From Aurantiacibacter sp. MUD11 (GTDB lineage: Bacteria; Pseudomonadota; Alphaproteobacteria; Sphingomonadales; Sphingomonadaceae), in assembly GCF_026967575.1 (NCBI RefSeq), contig NZ_CP114054.1, positions 62,001-126,000 of the forward strand: a stretch of DNA of 64,000 bases, written 5' to 3'. Below the pieces are notes generated by a model that searched no databases, was not told where the DNA came from, and saw only the letters and a program-made list of their open reading frames with translations. Shown here in pieces: positions 17,540 through 27,278 of the stretch (the stretch's first letter is position 1; the number at the start of each line of letters is the position of its first letter). Made by a program: the position numbers and the translations under genes.

Positions 17540-19276
17540 ATGGCTGAAGCCGCCGCCACCGTGAAGAAAAAGAAGCCGGGCTGGGGTGTCCTGCTGCGCT
17601 CGCTGCGCAACCCCAAGAGCGGCTACATGGCGCTGTTCGGATTCGCCAGCGGCCTGCCTTTCGCGCTGTTCCTGGGCACGCTCTACGCCTGGCTGAGCGA
17701 GGCCGAGGTGGAGCTGGAGACGATGGGCGTCTTCTCGCTGATCGGCCTCGCCTATGCCTTCCAGTTCCTGTGGTCGCCGCTGATCGACAAGGTGACGATT
17801 CCCGGCTTCAGCAAGCTGGGCCGGCGCAAGCAGTGGATCGTGCCGGCGCAGATCCTGCTAGGCGTGATCCTGATTGCGCTCAGCCTCTCCAACCCCACAA
17901 ACGAGGCGATCGGCTGGTTCAGCCTGCTGGCGGGCATCGGCGCGCTGGCCAGTGCGACGCAGGACATTGCCATCAACGCCTGGCGCATCGACGTGGCGGA
18001 CGAGGAGGCAACGCTCGATATCCTCTCCACCATCTACCAGATGGGTTACCGGCTGGCGGCGCTGGTGGGCGGCGCGCTGGGCCTGATCATCGCCGCGCGC
18101 ATCGGCTGGCCGCAGACCTACCTGATGATGGGCGCGATCCTGCTGGCAATCGGCATCGCCGGCCTGTTCGCGCCGGACAGCAAGGCGGGCGAGAATGTCG
18201 ACGGTACCGTGGGCGACGACCTGCTGCTGAGCCTGCGCAAGAAGGGCGAGCTGAAGCCCGAACTGCGCGCGAAGGCGCTGGCGGCTGTCGGCCTGCTGTG
18301 GGCGATTGCAATCGGCGTGGTGCTTACCTTCATGTACATGTCGCTGGCCTACCCGCCGGAGGAGCGCCCGAACCCCACCGACTTCACGCTCAACTACGGC
18401 CCGTGGATCATCGTCGCGACCGTCGTAATCCCCGCATTCATCGCCGGCTGGCTCGCCTCGCAGAAGCGGAAGGGCGAGAACGTGATGACGGAGGATCTTC
18501 CCGAGCAGGCAGGCGGGGCCTACTCCCTGGACCATCTCTACCGGGCGCTGGTGATGCCGCTGGTGGAATTCGTCGGCCGCATGGGCTGGTCGTTGGTGCT
18601 GATCCTCTCGCTGGTGCTCACCTATCGCATCTGCGACGCGATCTGGGGCACCTTCGCCTACCCGTTCTACCTGGGTGAGCTGGAGTACACGAACGACGAG
18701 GTGGCCTTCGCTTCCAAGTTCTTCGGCGTCGGCGCGATCATCGCCGGCCTGGCTCTGGGCGGCTACATGCTCACCGTGATCGGGCGTATGGCGACGCTGA
18801 CCATCGGCGCGTTACTGGCGGCGCTCACCAACCTGCTTTACGCCGACATGGCCATCGGCGGGGCGACGATGCAGGTGGCCAGCGATGCCAGCGGCTTCTC
18901 CTGGTTCATCAGCACCATCGCGCCCTTCGGGTCCGAGGCGCTGCCGCGACTGACCTTTACCATCATGTGGGAAAACCTCGCCATCGGGATTGCCGGGGCG
19001 GCCTATGTCGCCTGGCTCAGTTCCATCGTCTCGAAGAAGTATTCCGCCGTGCAATATGCGCTGCTGTCCTCGCTCACCATGCTGGTGGGGACACTGGGAC
19101 GCGGCGCGCTGGGCGAGATGATCGAGGAGCAGGGCTATTACACCGTCTTCATCTTCACCACGCTGATCGGCTTCGTCGCCGTGGCGCTGTGCGTGATGGA
19201 ATGGATTCGCGAGACGCGAGCCGGCAAGAGCAGCGGCGTCGTTACCGCCGATGCCAAGGCGATCCCGGCGGAATAG
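17540..19276 (+). CDS. ampG: AmpG-type muropeptide MFS permease
   Basis: Inner-membrane permease of 578 residues with about 14 hydrophobic segments. The family signature is near the N-terminus: MALFGFASGLPFALFLGTLYAWL, followed by LWSPLIDKV and the loop RRKQWIVPAQI, then ATQDIAINAWRIDV. AmpG imports anhydro-muropeptides for cell-wall recycling. The protein is longer than E. coli AmpG (491) because of a large cytoplasmic and membrane insertion at about 225-330 and a hydrophilic C-terminus, as in other sphingomonad members. It is convergent with folC with no gap between the stop codons. Confidence 0.85.
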   Translation: MAEAAATVKKKKPGWGVLLRSLRNPKSGYMALFGFASGLPFALFLGTLYAWLSEAEVELETMGVFSLIGLAYAFQFLWSPLIDKVTIPGFSKLGRRKQWIVPAQILLGVILIALSLSNPTNEAIGWFSLLAGIGALASATQDIAINAWRIDVADEEATLDILSTIYQMGYRLAALVGGALGLIIAARIGWPQTYLMMGAILLAIGIAGLFAPDSKAGENVDGTVGDDLLLSLRKKGELKPELRAKALAAVGLLWAIAIGVVLTFMYMSLAYPPEERPNPTDFTLNYGPWIIVATVVIPAFIAGWLASQKRKGENVMTEDLPEQAGGAYSLDHLYRALVMPLVEFVGRMGWSLVLILSLVLTYRICDAIWGTFAYPFYLGELEYTNDEVAFASKFFGVGAIIAGLALGGYMLTVIGRMATLTIGALLAALTNLLYADMAIGGATMQVASDASGFSWFISTIAPFGSEALPRLTFTIMWENLAIGIAGAAYVAWLSSIVSKKYSAVQYALLSSLTMLVGTLGRGALGEMIEEQGYYTVFIFTTLIGFVAVALCVMEWIRETRAGKSSGVVTADAKAIPAE

Positions 19277-20614
19277 TCAGTTCGGCAGTTCGCGATTGGC
19301 GCTGAGCGCCTTGCCCGCGAGGTAGAGCGAACCTGCGATCAGCACCGTACCATCGCCACCATCGGGCAGGGCTTCCAGCGCCGTGGGCATGTCGGGCGCC
19401 GTGGTGACGTTCACCACACCCGCTTCGCGCGCCAGTTCGGCCAGCACGTCCAGCGGCACGTGGTCATTGCCCGCAATCGGCACGGCGGTGACGCTGGCCA
19501 GGTGCGGGGCGAGGATGGCGAGGAACCGCCGCGCGTCCTTCGCGGCCATCATGCCGAGCAGGACATGGACCGGCTGGTCCACCTTCGCCAGGTGCCGGGC
19601 GAGGGCTTCGGCCGCGTCGGGGTTGTGCCCGCCATCGAGCAGCACCGGGCGACCGCGCGCCAGTTCGGTGAGCGGACCAGCACCCATGTATTGCAGGCGA
19701 GCGGGCCAGCGCGTGGCGCGGATGCCCTCTGCCATCGCGGCGGGCGATACCGCCACCGTATCCTGGTGTCGCAGCATGGCGACCGCCAGCGCGGCGTTAT
19801 CCGCCTGGTGCCCGCCGGGCATGGTCGGCAGCGGCAGGTCCAGCCGCCCGTCGCGGTCGCGATAGGCGATCGAGTCCGGTCCGGCTTCGGCCCACCAGTC
19901 GTGGCCGCGCATGTGCAGCGGTGCTCCGGCCAGCCCGGCGCGGCGCTGCACTTCCGCCTCGACATCGGGCGCGTAGTTCTGCGTCACCAGCGGCGAACCT
20001 TTGCGGGCGATGCCCGACTTCTCGAAGGCGATGCGCACCAGCTTGTTCTCTGGCGAGGGTGCGTCCGGGTCTTCGTTGAGCAGGAACTGTTCGTGATCGA
20101 CGCCGAGCGAGGCGATGCCGCAGGCGGCGGGCTTTTCCATCACGTTGGTCGCATCGAAACGTCCGCCAAGGCCCACCTCGATCACGCAGGCATCGGCCGG
20201 CTCGCGCGAGAAGGCGAGGAAGGTGGCTGCCGTGGTCACTTCGAAGAAGCTCGGCGAGAGGTCTGCGGCAGTGTCGAGCACCTCTTCCAGCAGGCTGGCC
20301 AGCATGTCGTCCGAGATCAGCTCGCCGCTGACGCGAATACGCTCGTTGTAACGGACGAGGTGCGGCTTGGTGGCGACGTGGACCGTGTGGCCCTCCGCCT
20401 CCAGCATGGCGCGCAGGAAGGCGCAGGTCGAACCCTTGCCGTTGGTGCCCGCCACATGGAACACCGGCGGCAGGTGCCTCTCCGGGTTGCCGAGCCGGCG
20501 CAGCAGTTCGTGGATCACTTCCAGCCCGATGCGGCCCTGCGGCAGGCTGAGCGCGCCCAGCCGGTCAAGCTGGCGCTGCACCGCCTCGTTATCGGAGATG
20601 GCGAAGTCTTTCAT
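19277..20614 (-). CDS. folC: Bifunctional folylpolyglutamate/dihydrofolate synthase
   Basis: Mur-ligase-like enzyme of 445 residues adding glutamate to dihydropteroate and folates. The P-loop is HVAGTNGKGSTCAFL, and the family segments TKPHLVRYNERIRV, EVGLGGRFDATNV and LDGGHNPDAAEALARHL are all present. It is the last gene of a leftward run from trpF through accD with short gaps (19 bases after accD), matching the conserved alphaproteobacterial order trpF-trpB-trpA-accD-folC. No terminator separates it from the convergent ampG gene. Confidence 0.93.
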   Translation of the reverse strand: MKDFAISDNEAVQRQLDRLGALSLPQGRIGLEVIHELLRRLGNPERHLPPVFHVAGTNGKGSTCAFLRAMLEAEGHTVHVATKPHLVRYNERIRVSGELISDDMLASLLEEVLDTAADLSPSFFEVTTAATFLAFSREPADACVIEVGLGGRFDATNVMEKPAACGIASLGVDHEQFLLNEDPDAPSPENKLVRIAFEKSGIARKGSPLVTQNYAPDVEAEVQRRAGLAGAPLHMRGHDWWAEAGPDSIAYRDRDGRLDLPLPTMPGGHQADNAALAVAMLRHQDTVAVSPAAMAEGIRATRWPARLQYMGAGPLTELARGRPVLLDGGHNPDAAEALARHLAKVDQPVHVLLGMMAAKDARRFLAILAPHLASVTAVPIAGNDHVPLDVLAELAREAGVVNVTTAPDMPTALEALPDGGDGTVLIAGSLYLAGKALSANRELPN

Positions 20615-20633
20615 TGGCGATGTACGGCTTTGT

Positions 20634-21485
20634 TCAGGCGGCCTTGGCCGGGGTGAGATAGTCCAGCAGGTTGGCCAGCGTGGAGCGCAGGTCCTTGCGG
20701 TGCACCACCATGTCCACCATGCCGTGCTTGTGCAGGTACTCGGCGCGCTGGAACCCCTCGGGCAGCTGCTCGCGAATGGTTTCCTGGATCACGCGCTGGC
20801 CGGCAAAGCCGATGAGGGCGCCGGGTTCGGCGATGTGCACGTCGCCCAGCATGGCATAGCTGGCGGTGACGCCGCCCGTGGTCGGGTCCGCCAGCACGAC
20901 GATGTAGGGCAGGCCGGCGTCGCGCAGGCGGCGGGTCATCACCGTGGCGCGCGGCATCTGCATCAGGCTGAGAATGCCTTCCTGCATGCGCGCACCACCG
21001 GCGGCAGTAACGCAGACAAAGCCGCACTTCTCGTCCAGCGCGCGCTGGGCCGCGTTGCAGAAGGCATCGCCCACGGCCATGCCCATCGAACCGCCCATGA
21101 AGGTGAAGTCCTGCACGCCGACCACGGCCTTGCGGCCTTCGATCGTGCCGACGGCGGCGGTGAATGCATCGTTGTGCGGATTGCTGGCGCGCGCGGCCTT
21201 CAGGCGATCCGTGTAGCGCTTGCTGTCCTTGAAGCGCAGCGGGTCCTCGGTGACTTCGGGCGCAGGCAGCAGCTCGAAATCGCCTTCGTCGAGAATCTGG
21301 TCCAGCCGGGTATCGGCATTGATGCGGCCATGATGCTCGCAGTTCGGGCAGACGCTCATGTTCTGCTCGTACTCGCTGCGGAAGATCATCTCCTGGCAGC
21401 GCGAACACTTGATCCAGAGATTATCGGGCGATTCGCGCTTGTTGCCGAACGGCAGGCGCTCGCGGACACGGGTTAACCAGCTCAT
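20634..21485 (-). CDS. accD: Acetyl-CoA carboxylase carboxyltransferase subunit beta
   Basis: Beta subunit of the carboxyltransferase that makes malonyl-CoA for fatty acid synthesis, 283 residues. The N-terminal zinc ribbon uses C27, C30, C46 and C49 (CSRCQEM ... [10 protein letters not shown]). The carboxyltransferase core has [37 protein letters not shown] and the oxyanion region [16 protein letters not shown]. It sits nine bases after trpA in the trp-folC run. AccA is not in this window. Confidence 0.95.
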   Translation of the reverse strand: MSWLTRVRERLPFGNKRESPDNLWIKCSRCQEMIFRSEYEQNMSVCPNCEHHGRINADTRLDQILDEGDFELLPAPEVTEDPLRFKDSKRYTDRLKAARASNPHNDAFTAAVGTIEGRKAVVGVQDFTFMGGSMGMAVGDAFCNAAQRALDEKCGFVCVTAAGGARMQEGILSLMQMPRATVMTRRLRDAGLPYIVVLADPTTGGVTASYAMLGDVHIAEPGALIGFAGQRVIQETIREQLPEGFQRAEYLHKHGMVDMVVHRKDLRSTLANLLDYLTPAKAA

Positions 21486-21494
21486 GCGCGCAGC

Positions 21495-22277
21495 CTATCG
21501 CGCATTATGCACGGCTTGGGCAAGGCTTTGCGTCAGTTCGCGCAGGTGTTTCGGCGCGTCCGTGCCGTGTTCGCCCACCAGTTCCACCAGCGCGCTGCCT
21601 ACCACCACTCCGTCTGCCACCTTGGCGATGGCTTCGGCCTGTTCGGGCGTGCGCACGCCGAAACCCACCGCCACGGGCAGGTCGGTGTGCTGCTTGATGC
21701 GGTTCACGTTCTCCTCGATCGAATCGATCGCCGCCTGCTGCTTGCCGGTGATCCCGGCAACGCTGACGTAGTAGAGGAAGCCGGACGAGCCATCGAGCAC
21801 GGTGGGCAGGCGCTTCTCGTCCGTCGTCGGCGTGGCGAGACGGATGGGCGAGATGCCCTTGTCGCGCAGGAACGGGCCCAGGTCCTCGTCCTCTTCCGGC
21901 GCCAGGTCCACGCAGATCACACCGTCGACGCCTGCGGCAGAGGCATGCTCGGCAAACCATTCAGGCCCGCGGCGGATCATCGGGTTGGCATAGCCCATCA
22001 GCACCAGCGGCACGTCCGGGTGCCGCGCGCGGAAGTCGGTGGCGAGTTGCAGCACGTCGGCAGTCTTGGTGCCCGCACCCAGCGAACGGATATTCGCCGC
22101 CTGGATCGCGGGGCCGTCTGCCATGGGATCGGTGAAGGGCATGCCCAGTTCGATCACATCGGCGCCGCCTTCGACGAGCGCGTCGAGATTGGCCGCCGTG
22201 TCGCCATCGCCTGCGGTGATGAAGCAGACGAGGGCGGGGTGGGACTTGGCGAAAGTGTTGGCGAGGCGGGTGCTCAC
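21495..22277 (-). CDS. trpA: Tryptophan synthase alpha chain
   Basis: Alpha subunit (260 residues) that cleaves indole-3-glycerol phosphate and channels indole to the beta subunit. Motifs include [12 protein letters not shown], the catalytic glutamate in [27 protein letters not shown], and the phosphate-binding [12 protein letters not shown]. Its start overlaps the trpB stop by four bases, so production of the two subunits is coupled. Confidence 0.96.
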   Translation of the reverse strand: MSTRLANTFAKSHPALVCFITAGDGDTAANLDALVEGGADVIELGMPFTDPMADGPAIQAANIRSLGAGTKTADVLQLATDFRARHPDVPLVLMGYANPMIRRGPEWFAEHASAAGVDGVICVDLAPEEDEDLGPFLRDKGISPIRLATPTTDEKRLPTVLDGSSGFLYYVSVAGITGKQQAAIDSIEENVNRIKQHTDLPVAVGFGVRTPEQAEAIAKVADGVVVGSALVELVGEHGTDAPKHLRELTQSLAQAVHNAR

Positions 22278-23491
22278 ATCTCCACTCCCAGCGCCTCGGC
22301 GACGGTGAAGATGTCCTTGTCGCCGCGACCGCAGAGGTTCATCAGCACGATCTCGTCCTTGCCCATGGTCGGCGCGACCTTCTGCACGGCGGCGATGGCG
22401 TGGCTCGGTTCCAGCGCCGGGATGATGCCCTCGGTGCGGCAGAGCAACTGGAAGGCTTCCAGTGCTTCTGTATCTGTGGCGCTGGTGTAGTCGACGCGGC
22501 CGGTCTCCTTCAGCCAGGCGTGCTCCGGCCCGATGCCCGGATAGTCGAGGCCCGCGCTGATCGAGTGACCTTCGGTGATCTGGCCGTCCTCGTCCTGCAG
22601 CAGGTAGGTCTTGTTGCCGTGCAGAACGCCGGGAAAGCCGCCTGCCAGGCTGGCGGCGTGTTCGTCACCCTGCAGGCCCTTGCCCGCCGCTTCCACGCCC
22701 AACAGCTTCACTTCCGGATCGTCGAGGAAGGGGTGGAACAGGCCGATGGCGTTCGATCCGCCACCGATGGCGGCAACGCACAGGTTCGGCAGCTTGCCGG
22801 TGCGGTCGAGCATCTGCGCACGCGCTTCCTTGCCGATCACGCTCTGGAAGTCGCGGACCAGTTCCGGATAGGGGTGCGGGCCGGCAGCGGTGCCGATGAT
22901 GTAGAAGGTGTCGTGGACGTTGGCGACCCAGTCGCGCAGCGCCTCGTTCATGGCGTCCTTCAGCGTGCCGCGCCCGGCGGTGACAGGGCGCACTTCGGCG
23001 CCCAGCAGCTTCATGCGGAAGACGTTGGGCGACTGCCGCCGCACGTCCTCTGCACCCATGTAGACGACGCAGGGCAGGCCGAAACGCGCGCAGACGGTGG
23101 CCGTGGCCACACCATGCTGGCCCGCGCCGGTTTCCGCGATGATGCGAGTCTTGCCCATGCGGATCGCCAGCAGGATCTGACCGATGCAGTTGTTGATCTT
23201 GTGCGCGCCCGTGTGATTGAGCTCGTCGCGCTTGAACCACACCTGCGCGCCGCCCAGCTCCTCGGTCAGGCGCGGAGCGAAATAGAGCGGGCTGGGACGA
23301 CCAACGTAATGCTCCAGCAGGTCCTCGAACTCTTCATGGAAGGCGGGATCGGCCTTGGCGGCCTCGTATTCGCGTTCGAGGTCGAGGATCAGCGGCATCA
23401 GCGTTTCGGCGACGTAGCGTCCGCCGAACTGGCCGAAGTGCCCGCGCTCGTCGGGCTGGTTGCGATAGGAATTGGGTGTGTTCTCGGTCAT
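22274..23491 (-). CDS. trpB: Tryptophan synthase beta chain
   Basis: PLP enzyme of 405 residues condensing indole and serine. K98 in [10 protein letters not shown] forms the Schiff base; [19 protein letters not shown], and the phosphate-binding [10 protein letters not shown] loop are intact. It lies between trpF (59-base gap) and trpA (ATGA overlap). No leader peptide with tandem Trp codons is evident upstream, so classical attenuation is not supported at this site. Confidence 0.97.
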   Translation of the reverse strand: MTENTPNSYRNQPDERGHFGQFGGRYVAETLMPLILDLEREYEAAKADPAFHEEFEDLLEHYVGRPSPLYFAPRLTEELGGAQVWFKRDELNHTGAHKINNCIGQILLAIRMGKTRIIAETGAGQHGVATATVCARFGLPCVVYMGAEDVRRQSPNVFRMKLLGAEVRPVTAGRGTLKDAMNEALRDWVANVHDTFYIIGTAAGPHPYPELVRDFQSVIGKEARAQMLDRTGKLPNLCVAAIGGGSNAIGLFHPFLDDPEVKLLGVEAAGKGLQGDEHAASLAGGFPGVLHGNKTYLLQDEDGQITEGHSISAGLDYPGIGPEHAWLKETGRVDYTSATDTEALEAFQLLCRTEGIIPALEPSHAIAAVQKVAPTMGKDEIVLMNLCGRGDKDIFTVAEALGVEM

Positions 23492-23550
23492 CGAGGGCCG
23501 ATTTACAGGGAAGGACGGGCAAGTCCAGCGAGTCTAAATACCACCCCTGA

Positions 23551-24201
23551 TCACGCAGCTTTGGCGCGTGCCTCGCGGGCAGCTTCGCAAAACGCCTTGA
23601 TTTTGCCGATATCCTTCTTGCCCGGCTCGCTTTCGAGGCCGGAGGAGGCATCCACCAGCGGGGCGCCGGTATAGCGGATGGCGTCGGCGACATTGGACGG
23701 GCCAAGGCCGCCTGCCAGCCCCCACGGAAGCACGTGGCGGTGGTTTAGCAGCAACCGCCAGTCGAGCGCCAGGCCGTTGCCGCCCGGCAGCGCGCCCGCC
23801 GCCGCATCGTAGAGCAGCCGATGCGCCGAATCCTTGTACTTGGCGGCCTTTTCCAGCGTAGTCCGATCCTTGACGCCGACCGCCTTCCACACTTCCAGCT
23901 CCGAATTGTCCTTGATCAGGCTCAGCCACTCGGGCGTTTCCTTGCCGTGCAGTTGCAGGACGTCGGGCTGCACTTCCTGCAACGCGGCCGCCGTCGCCTT
24001 CGGGTCCATGTTCACGGTCAGCAGGACGACCTTCACCGACTTCGGCACGCGCACACGCATCCGGGCCGCGTCTTCGATGGAGAGGTGACGCGGGCTCGGC
24101 TCGAAATGCACGAGACCGACGTGGGTCGCCCCCGCTTCCACTGCGGCGTCGATGGTTTCCTCGGTCGTGAGACCGCAAATCTTGATCAGCTGTTCAGCCA
24201 T
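23551..24201 (-). CDS. trpF: Phosphoribosylanthranilate isomerase
   Basis: TIM-barrel isomerase of 216 residues in tryptophan synthesis. It has the N-terminal IKICGLTTEETIDAA with the catalytic cysteine, the GLVHFEPSPRHLS substrate loop (phenylalanine and proline order typical), DVLQLHGKE, and LAGGLGPSNVADAI at the phosphate site, with the general-acid aspartate in VDASSGLES. The start is the ATG at 24201 (MAEQLIKICG). A 92-base gap separates it from the VOC gene, so a promoter for the trp-acc-fol run may lie there. Confidence 0.95.
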   Translation of the reverse strand: MAEQLIKICGLTTEETIDAAVEAGATHVGLVHFEPSPRHLSIEDAARMRVRVPKSVKVVLLTVNMDPKATAAALQEVQPDVLQLHGKETPEWLSLIKDNSELEVWKAVGVKDRTTLEKAAKYKDSAHRLLYDAAAGALPGGNGLALDWRLLLNHRHVLPWGLAGGLGPSNVADAIRYTGAPLVDASSGLESEPGKKDIGKIKAFCEAAREARAKAA

Positions 24202-24293
24202 GGCGTCCAGATAGGTGATTCGACTGCCATGCGAAAGTGCGGCAGCCCGGATTAACATTTTCCTTGGAAGTGGCGCTCCGCAAAGACCCGTCG

Positions 24294-24665
24294 CTAGTCG
24301 CCGGCGGGGTTCTGCACCAGTCGCAGCAGGCTGCCGTCGGGATCGACGAGATAGGCGATGGTCAACCCGCTGATATCGCGCTGCGGCGGGACCAGCCGGG
24401 GGATGCCCTCGCGTGCCTCCGGCACTCCCGCCTCGCCACATTGCGCCACCAGCGCATCGAGGTCGTCCAGCCGGAGGCAGCAGGAATGGTTGTTCTGCGC
24501 CGGGTCGAGGTCGGGCCAGGGGAAGAATTCCAGCTGCAAGCCACCGCGTTGCAGGATCAGCCAATGGCCGGAACGGTAGGAAGCGGCGAAGCCCAGCTTC
24601 GAATACCAGCGCTCGGTCTTCAGGAAGTCGCGGCTGGGCAGGTTGGGGGTGGCGCGATCAGCCAA
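24294..24665 (-). CDS. VOC-family (bleomycin-resistance/glyoxalase fold) protein
   Basis: Small protein of 123 residues with the vicinal-oxygen-chelate fold: two beta-alpha-beta-beta-beta modules are suggested by LPSRDFLKTERWYSKLGF ... GLQLEFFPWPD and SCCLRLDDLDALV ... IAYLVDPDGSLLRLVQ. The absence of clear metal ligands in the first module resembles bleomycin-binding proteins rather than glyoxalase I. I place the start at a TTG (24665, MADRATPNLPSRD), ten bases after the pyrF stop with TAAGCGG upstream; no ATG fits. Ligand unknown. Its position in the pyrF-trp run is an insertion relative to the usual order. Confidence 0.75.
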   Translation of the reverse strand: MADRATPNLPSRDFLKTERWYSKLGFAASYRSGHWLILQRGGLQLEFFPWPDLDPAQNNHSCCLRLDDLDALVAQCGEAGVPEAREGIPRLVPPQRDISGLTIAYLVDPDGSLLRLVQNPAGD

Positions 24666-24675
24666 CGGAAACCGC

Positions 24676-25350
24676 TTACAGCGTTGCCTCGATATCCCGG
24701 GCGGCCTGCAACGGGTCGTCCGCACGGCTGATCGGGCGGCCGATCACCAGCACCGAAGCGCCGTCGTCGCGAGCCTGGCGCGGGGTGACGACGCGCTTCT
24801 GGTCGCCCGTCGCCTTGCCGCCGGGGCGCAGGCCGGGAACGACGAAGAAGCCGTCCTTCCACTGCTTGTGCACGGCCTTCACCTCCTGTCCGGAGCAGAC
24901 GATGCCGTCGAGCCCGCTGGCCTCTGCCAGTTCGGCCAGGCGCATCACGTGATCGTGCGGCGTGCCGCTGACGCCGGTGCGCTTCAGGTCGTTCTCGTCG
25001 AGGCTGGTGAGCATGGTGACGGCAACGACCTTGGTGTTCTCGCTCGCCGCGGCCTTGGCATCCTCCATCATCGCCCGCCCGCCGCTGGCGTGCACGGTCA
25101 TGATGGCGGGCTCCACCACGTGCAAGGCCTGCATGGCGCCGGCGACGGTGTTGGGAATGTCGTGCAGCTTCAGGTCGAGGAAGATCGGCAGGCCGAGATG
25201 GGCGATCTCGTGCACACCGTGGGTGCCGTGGGCGCAGAAGAATTCCAGCCCCAGCTTCACCCCGCCGATATGGCCTTTGACCTTGTCGCAAAGCGCCTTC
25301 GCTGCATCCAGCTGCGGGACGTCCAGTGCCAGGTAGACCGGGTTGCTCAT
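24676..25350 (-). CDS. pyrF: Orotidine-5'-phosphate decarboxylase
   Basis: Last enzyme of UMP synthesis, 224 residues. The catalytic D-K-x-x-D set is D59, K61 and D64 in FLDLKLHDIPNT; VKLGLEFF and the C-terminal RPISRADDPLQAA phosphate-gripper are present. Its ATG overlaps the stop of the LapA-like gene by four bases. Together with trpF downstream this matches a common alphaproteobacterial arrangement. Confidence 0.95.
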   Translation of the reverse strand: MSNPVYLALDVPQLDAAKALCDKVKGHIGGVKLGLEFFCAHGTHGVHEIAHLGLPIFLDLKLHDIPNTVAGAMQALHVVEPAIMTVHASGGRAMMEDAKAAASENTKVVAVTMLTSLDENDLKRTGVSGTPHDHVMRLAELAEASGLDGIVCSGQEVKAVHKQWKDGFFVVPGLRPGGKATGDQKRVVTPRQARDDGASVLVIGRPISRADDPLQAARDIEATL

Positions 25351-25730
25351 CGCTTGTCTTCGTCACCGCTGTGGGTCGGCTCCAGCGGCGATTCGCCAGC
25401 AGGTTCCGGCGCCGGTTCGGCAACCGGAGCGGGTGAGGGAGCCGGGGCCGGTTCGGCCGGAGGCGGGGCAACCGGGGTGTTCGCAGCTGTGCGCGCGGCA
25501 TTCTCCAGACTGGCGATCTTGCGGGTCAGGCGCCACCGGCTGCCGCGGTGGTACAGCCACATCGGCACGAAGCCGATCAGGAAGGACACGATCACCACGG
25601 CGGGGATCTTGGTGTCGACGACGATGCCGTCCCAGATGCGCACGGTGACCGTCGGGTCCCAGTTGGCGATCGAGAACAGCAGCAGTCCCACCAGCAGCAG
25701 AACCCAGATGACCGTGCGGACGATTTGCAT
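25347..25730 (-). CDS. LapA-domain (DUF1049) membrane protein
   Basis: Protein of 127 residues with two membrane helices (about 5-22 and 42-62) joined by a short periplasmic loop, the LapA/YciS arrangement linked to lipopolysaccharide assembly and LpxC turnover in enterobacteria. The cytoplasmic part has the coiled-coil-like RKIASLENAART, then a tail rich in Pro, Ala and Glu (about 85-127) with no fold expected. It is coupled to pyrF. In many alphaproteobacteria ihfB precedes this gene; here purB does. Confidence 0.8.
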   Translation of the reverse strand: MQIVRTVIWVLLLVGLLLFSIANWDPTVTVRIWDGIVVDTKIPAVVIVSFLIGFVPMWLYHRGSRWRLTRKIASLENAARTAANTPVAPPPAEPAPAPSPAPVAEPAPEPAGESPLEPTHSGDEDKR

Positions 25731-25804
25731 CAGTTACCTTCCCATCCAAATGCGTTTGGCAGCGATGCTAGGCGCATCGGCGCGGCATTGAAAGAGCAGC
25801 CCGC

Positions 25805-27118
25805 TCAGGCCTTGAACACGCGGTCGAAGATCGTGTCGACGTGCTTGAAGTGGTAGTCGAGGTTGAACTTTTCCTCGAGCTCCGCCTCGCTCATGGCGGC
25901 GGTCACTTCCGGGTCGGCCTTTAGCAGTTCGAGCAGCGACAGCTGGCCGTCCGATTCCCACACCTTCATGGCGTTGCGCTGGACGAGGCGGTAGGCGTTG
26001 TCGCGGGTGATGCCGGCCTGCGTGAGGGCCAGCAGCACGCGCTGCGAGTGGACAAGGCCGCCCATCTTGTCGAGGTTCTTCTGCATCCGCTCCGGATAGA
26101 CCAGCAGCTTGTCGACCACGCCGGTGAGGCGGGCGAGGGCGAAGTCCAGCGTGATGGTGGCGTCGGGGCCGATGAAACGCTCGACGGAGGAGTGCGAGAT
26201 ATCGCGCTCGTGCCACAGCGCCACGTTCTCCAGCGCGGGCAGGGCATAGGAACGGATCATGCGCGCCTGTCCGGTCAGGTTCTCGGTCAGGATCGGGTTG
26301 CGCTTGTGCGGCATGGCCGACGAGCCCTTCTGGCCGGGCGAGAAGTATTCCTCCGCCTCCAGCACCTCGGTCCGCTGCAGGTGACGGATTTCCACCGCGA
26401 GACGCTCCATCGACGACGCGATGACGGCGAGGGTGGAGAAGTAGGCGGCGTGGCGATCGCGCGGGATCACCTGCGTGGAGACCGGTTCGACGCTCAGGCC
26501 CAGCTGCTCGGCGACATATTCCTCAACACTCGGATCGATGTTGGCGAAGGTGCCCACGGCGCCGGAAATGGCGCAGGTGGCGATTTCCGCTCGCGCGGCG
26601 ACCAGCCGTTCGCGGCAGCGGTCGAACTCGGCATAGGCCTGCGCCAGCTTGAGGCCGAAAGTCGTCGGCTCGGCATGGATGCCGTGGCTGCGGCCGATGG
26701 TGGCGGTGTACTTGTGCTCCTCGGCGCGGCGCTTCAGCGCCTCAAGCAGGGCGTCCATGTCTTCCAGCAGGATGTCGGTGGCGCGCGCCAGCTGCACCGC
26801 CAGCGTGGTGTCGAGCACGTCGGAGCTGGTCATGCCCTGGTGCATGAAGCGCGCCTCGGGGCCGACCTGGTCCGCCACCCAGTCGAGGAAGGCGATAACG
26901 TCGTGCTTGAGCACGCGTTCCTTCTCGTCGATCGCCTCGACGTCGATCTTGGGCTTGGTGGCCCACCAGTCCCACAGGGCCTTGGCGCCGCTTTCGGGCA
27001 CCACGCCCAGCTCGGCCAGCTTCTGCGTGGCGTGCGCCTCGATCAGGAACCAGATCTCGTATTTCGTCTCCGGATCCCAGATCGCAGTCATGGCAGGGCG
27101 GGCGTAACGGGGGACCAT
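25805..27118 (-). CDS. purB: Adenylosuccinate lyase
   Basis: Fumarase/aspartase superfamily lyase of 437 residues acting twice in purine synthesis. The signature SSAMPHKRNPILTENLTG holds the catalytic serine in its flexible loop; TSSDVLDT, GRSHGIHAEPTTFG with the catalytic histidine, and HERDISHSSVERF are intact. The start at 27118 (MVPRYARPAMTAIWD) is the usual one for this family. It is separated by 74 bases from the LapA-like gene and is divergent from the transglutaminase gene. Confidence 0.96.
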   Translation of the reverse strand: MVPRYARPAMTAIWDPETKYEIWFLIEAHATQKLAELGVVPESGAKALWDWWATKPKIDVEAIDEKERVLKHDVIAFLDWVADQVGPEARFMHQGMTSSDVLDTTLAVQLARATDILLEDMDALLEALKRRAEEHKYTATIGRSHGIHAEPTTFGLKLAQAYAEFDRCRERLVAARAEIATCAISGAVGTFANIDPSVEEYVAEQLGLSVEPVSTQVIPRDRHAAYFSTLAVIASSMERLAVEIRHLQRTEVLEAEEYFSPGQKGSSAMPHKRNPILTENLTGQARMIRSYALPALENVALWHERDISHSSVERFIGPDATITLDFALARLTGVVDKLLVYPERMQKNLDKMGGLVHSQRVLLALTQAGITRDNAYRLVQRNAMKVWESDGQLSLLELLKADPEVTAAMSEAELEEKFNLDYHFKHVDTIFDRVFKA

Positions 27119-27278
27119 CGTGAACTCCGGATTGGCAATGTGCGAGAGGATTTGGCAGCGCGGCTAGGCCGCTTGCCGGAAAATGGCAAGGGAGCCGCGC
27201 CATGGCGTTGCTTTCGCTGCGACTTCGTGTTGGAATAACCCGCGCTGTCTTTCCGGCAGCGCCCAACGGGGTCCCTTG

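Noticed and set aside
22274-24201. Tryptophan attenuator ahead of trpF or trpB
   Set aside because: No short frame with tandem Trp codons and no paired terminator/antiterminator hairpins were seen in the 92- and 59-base gaps.
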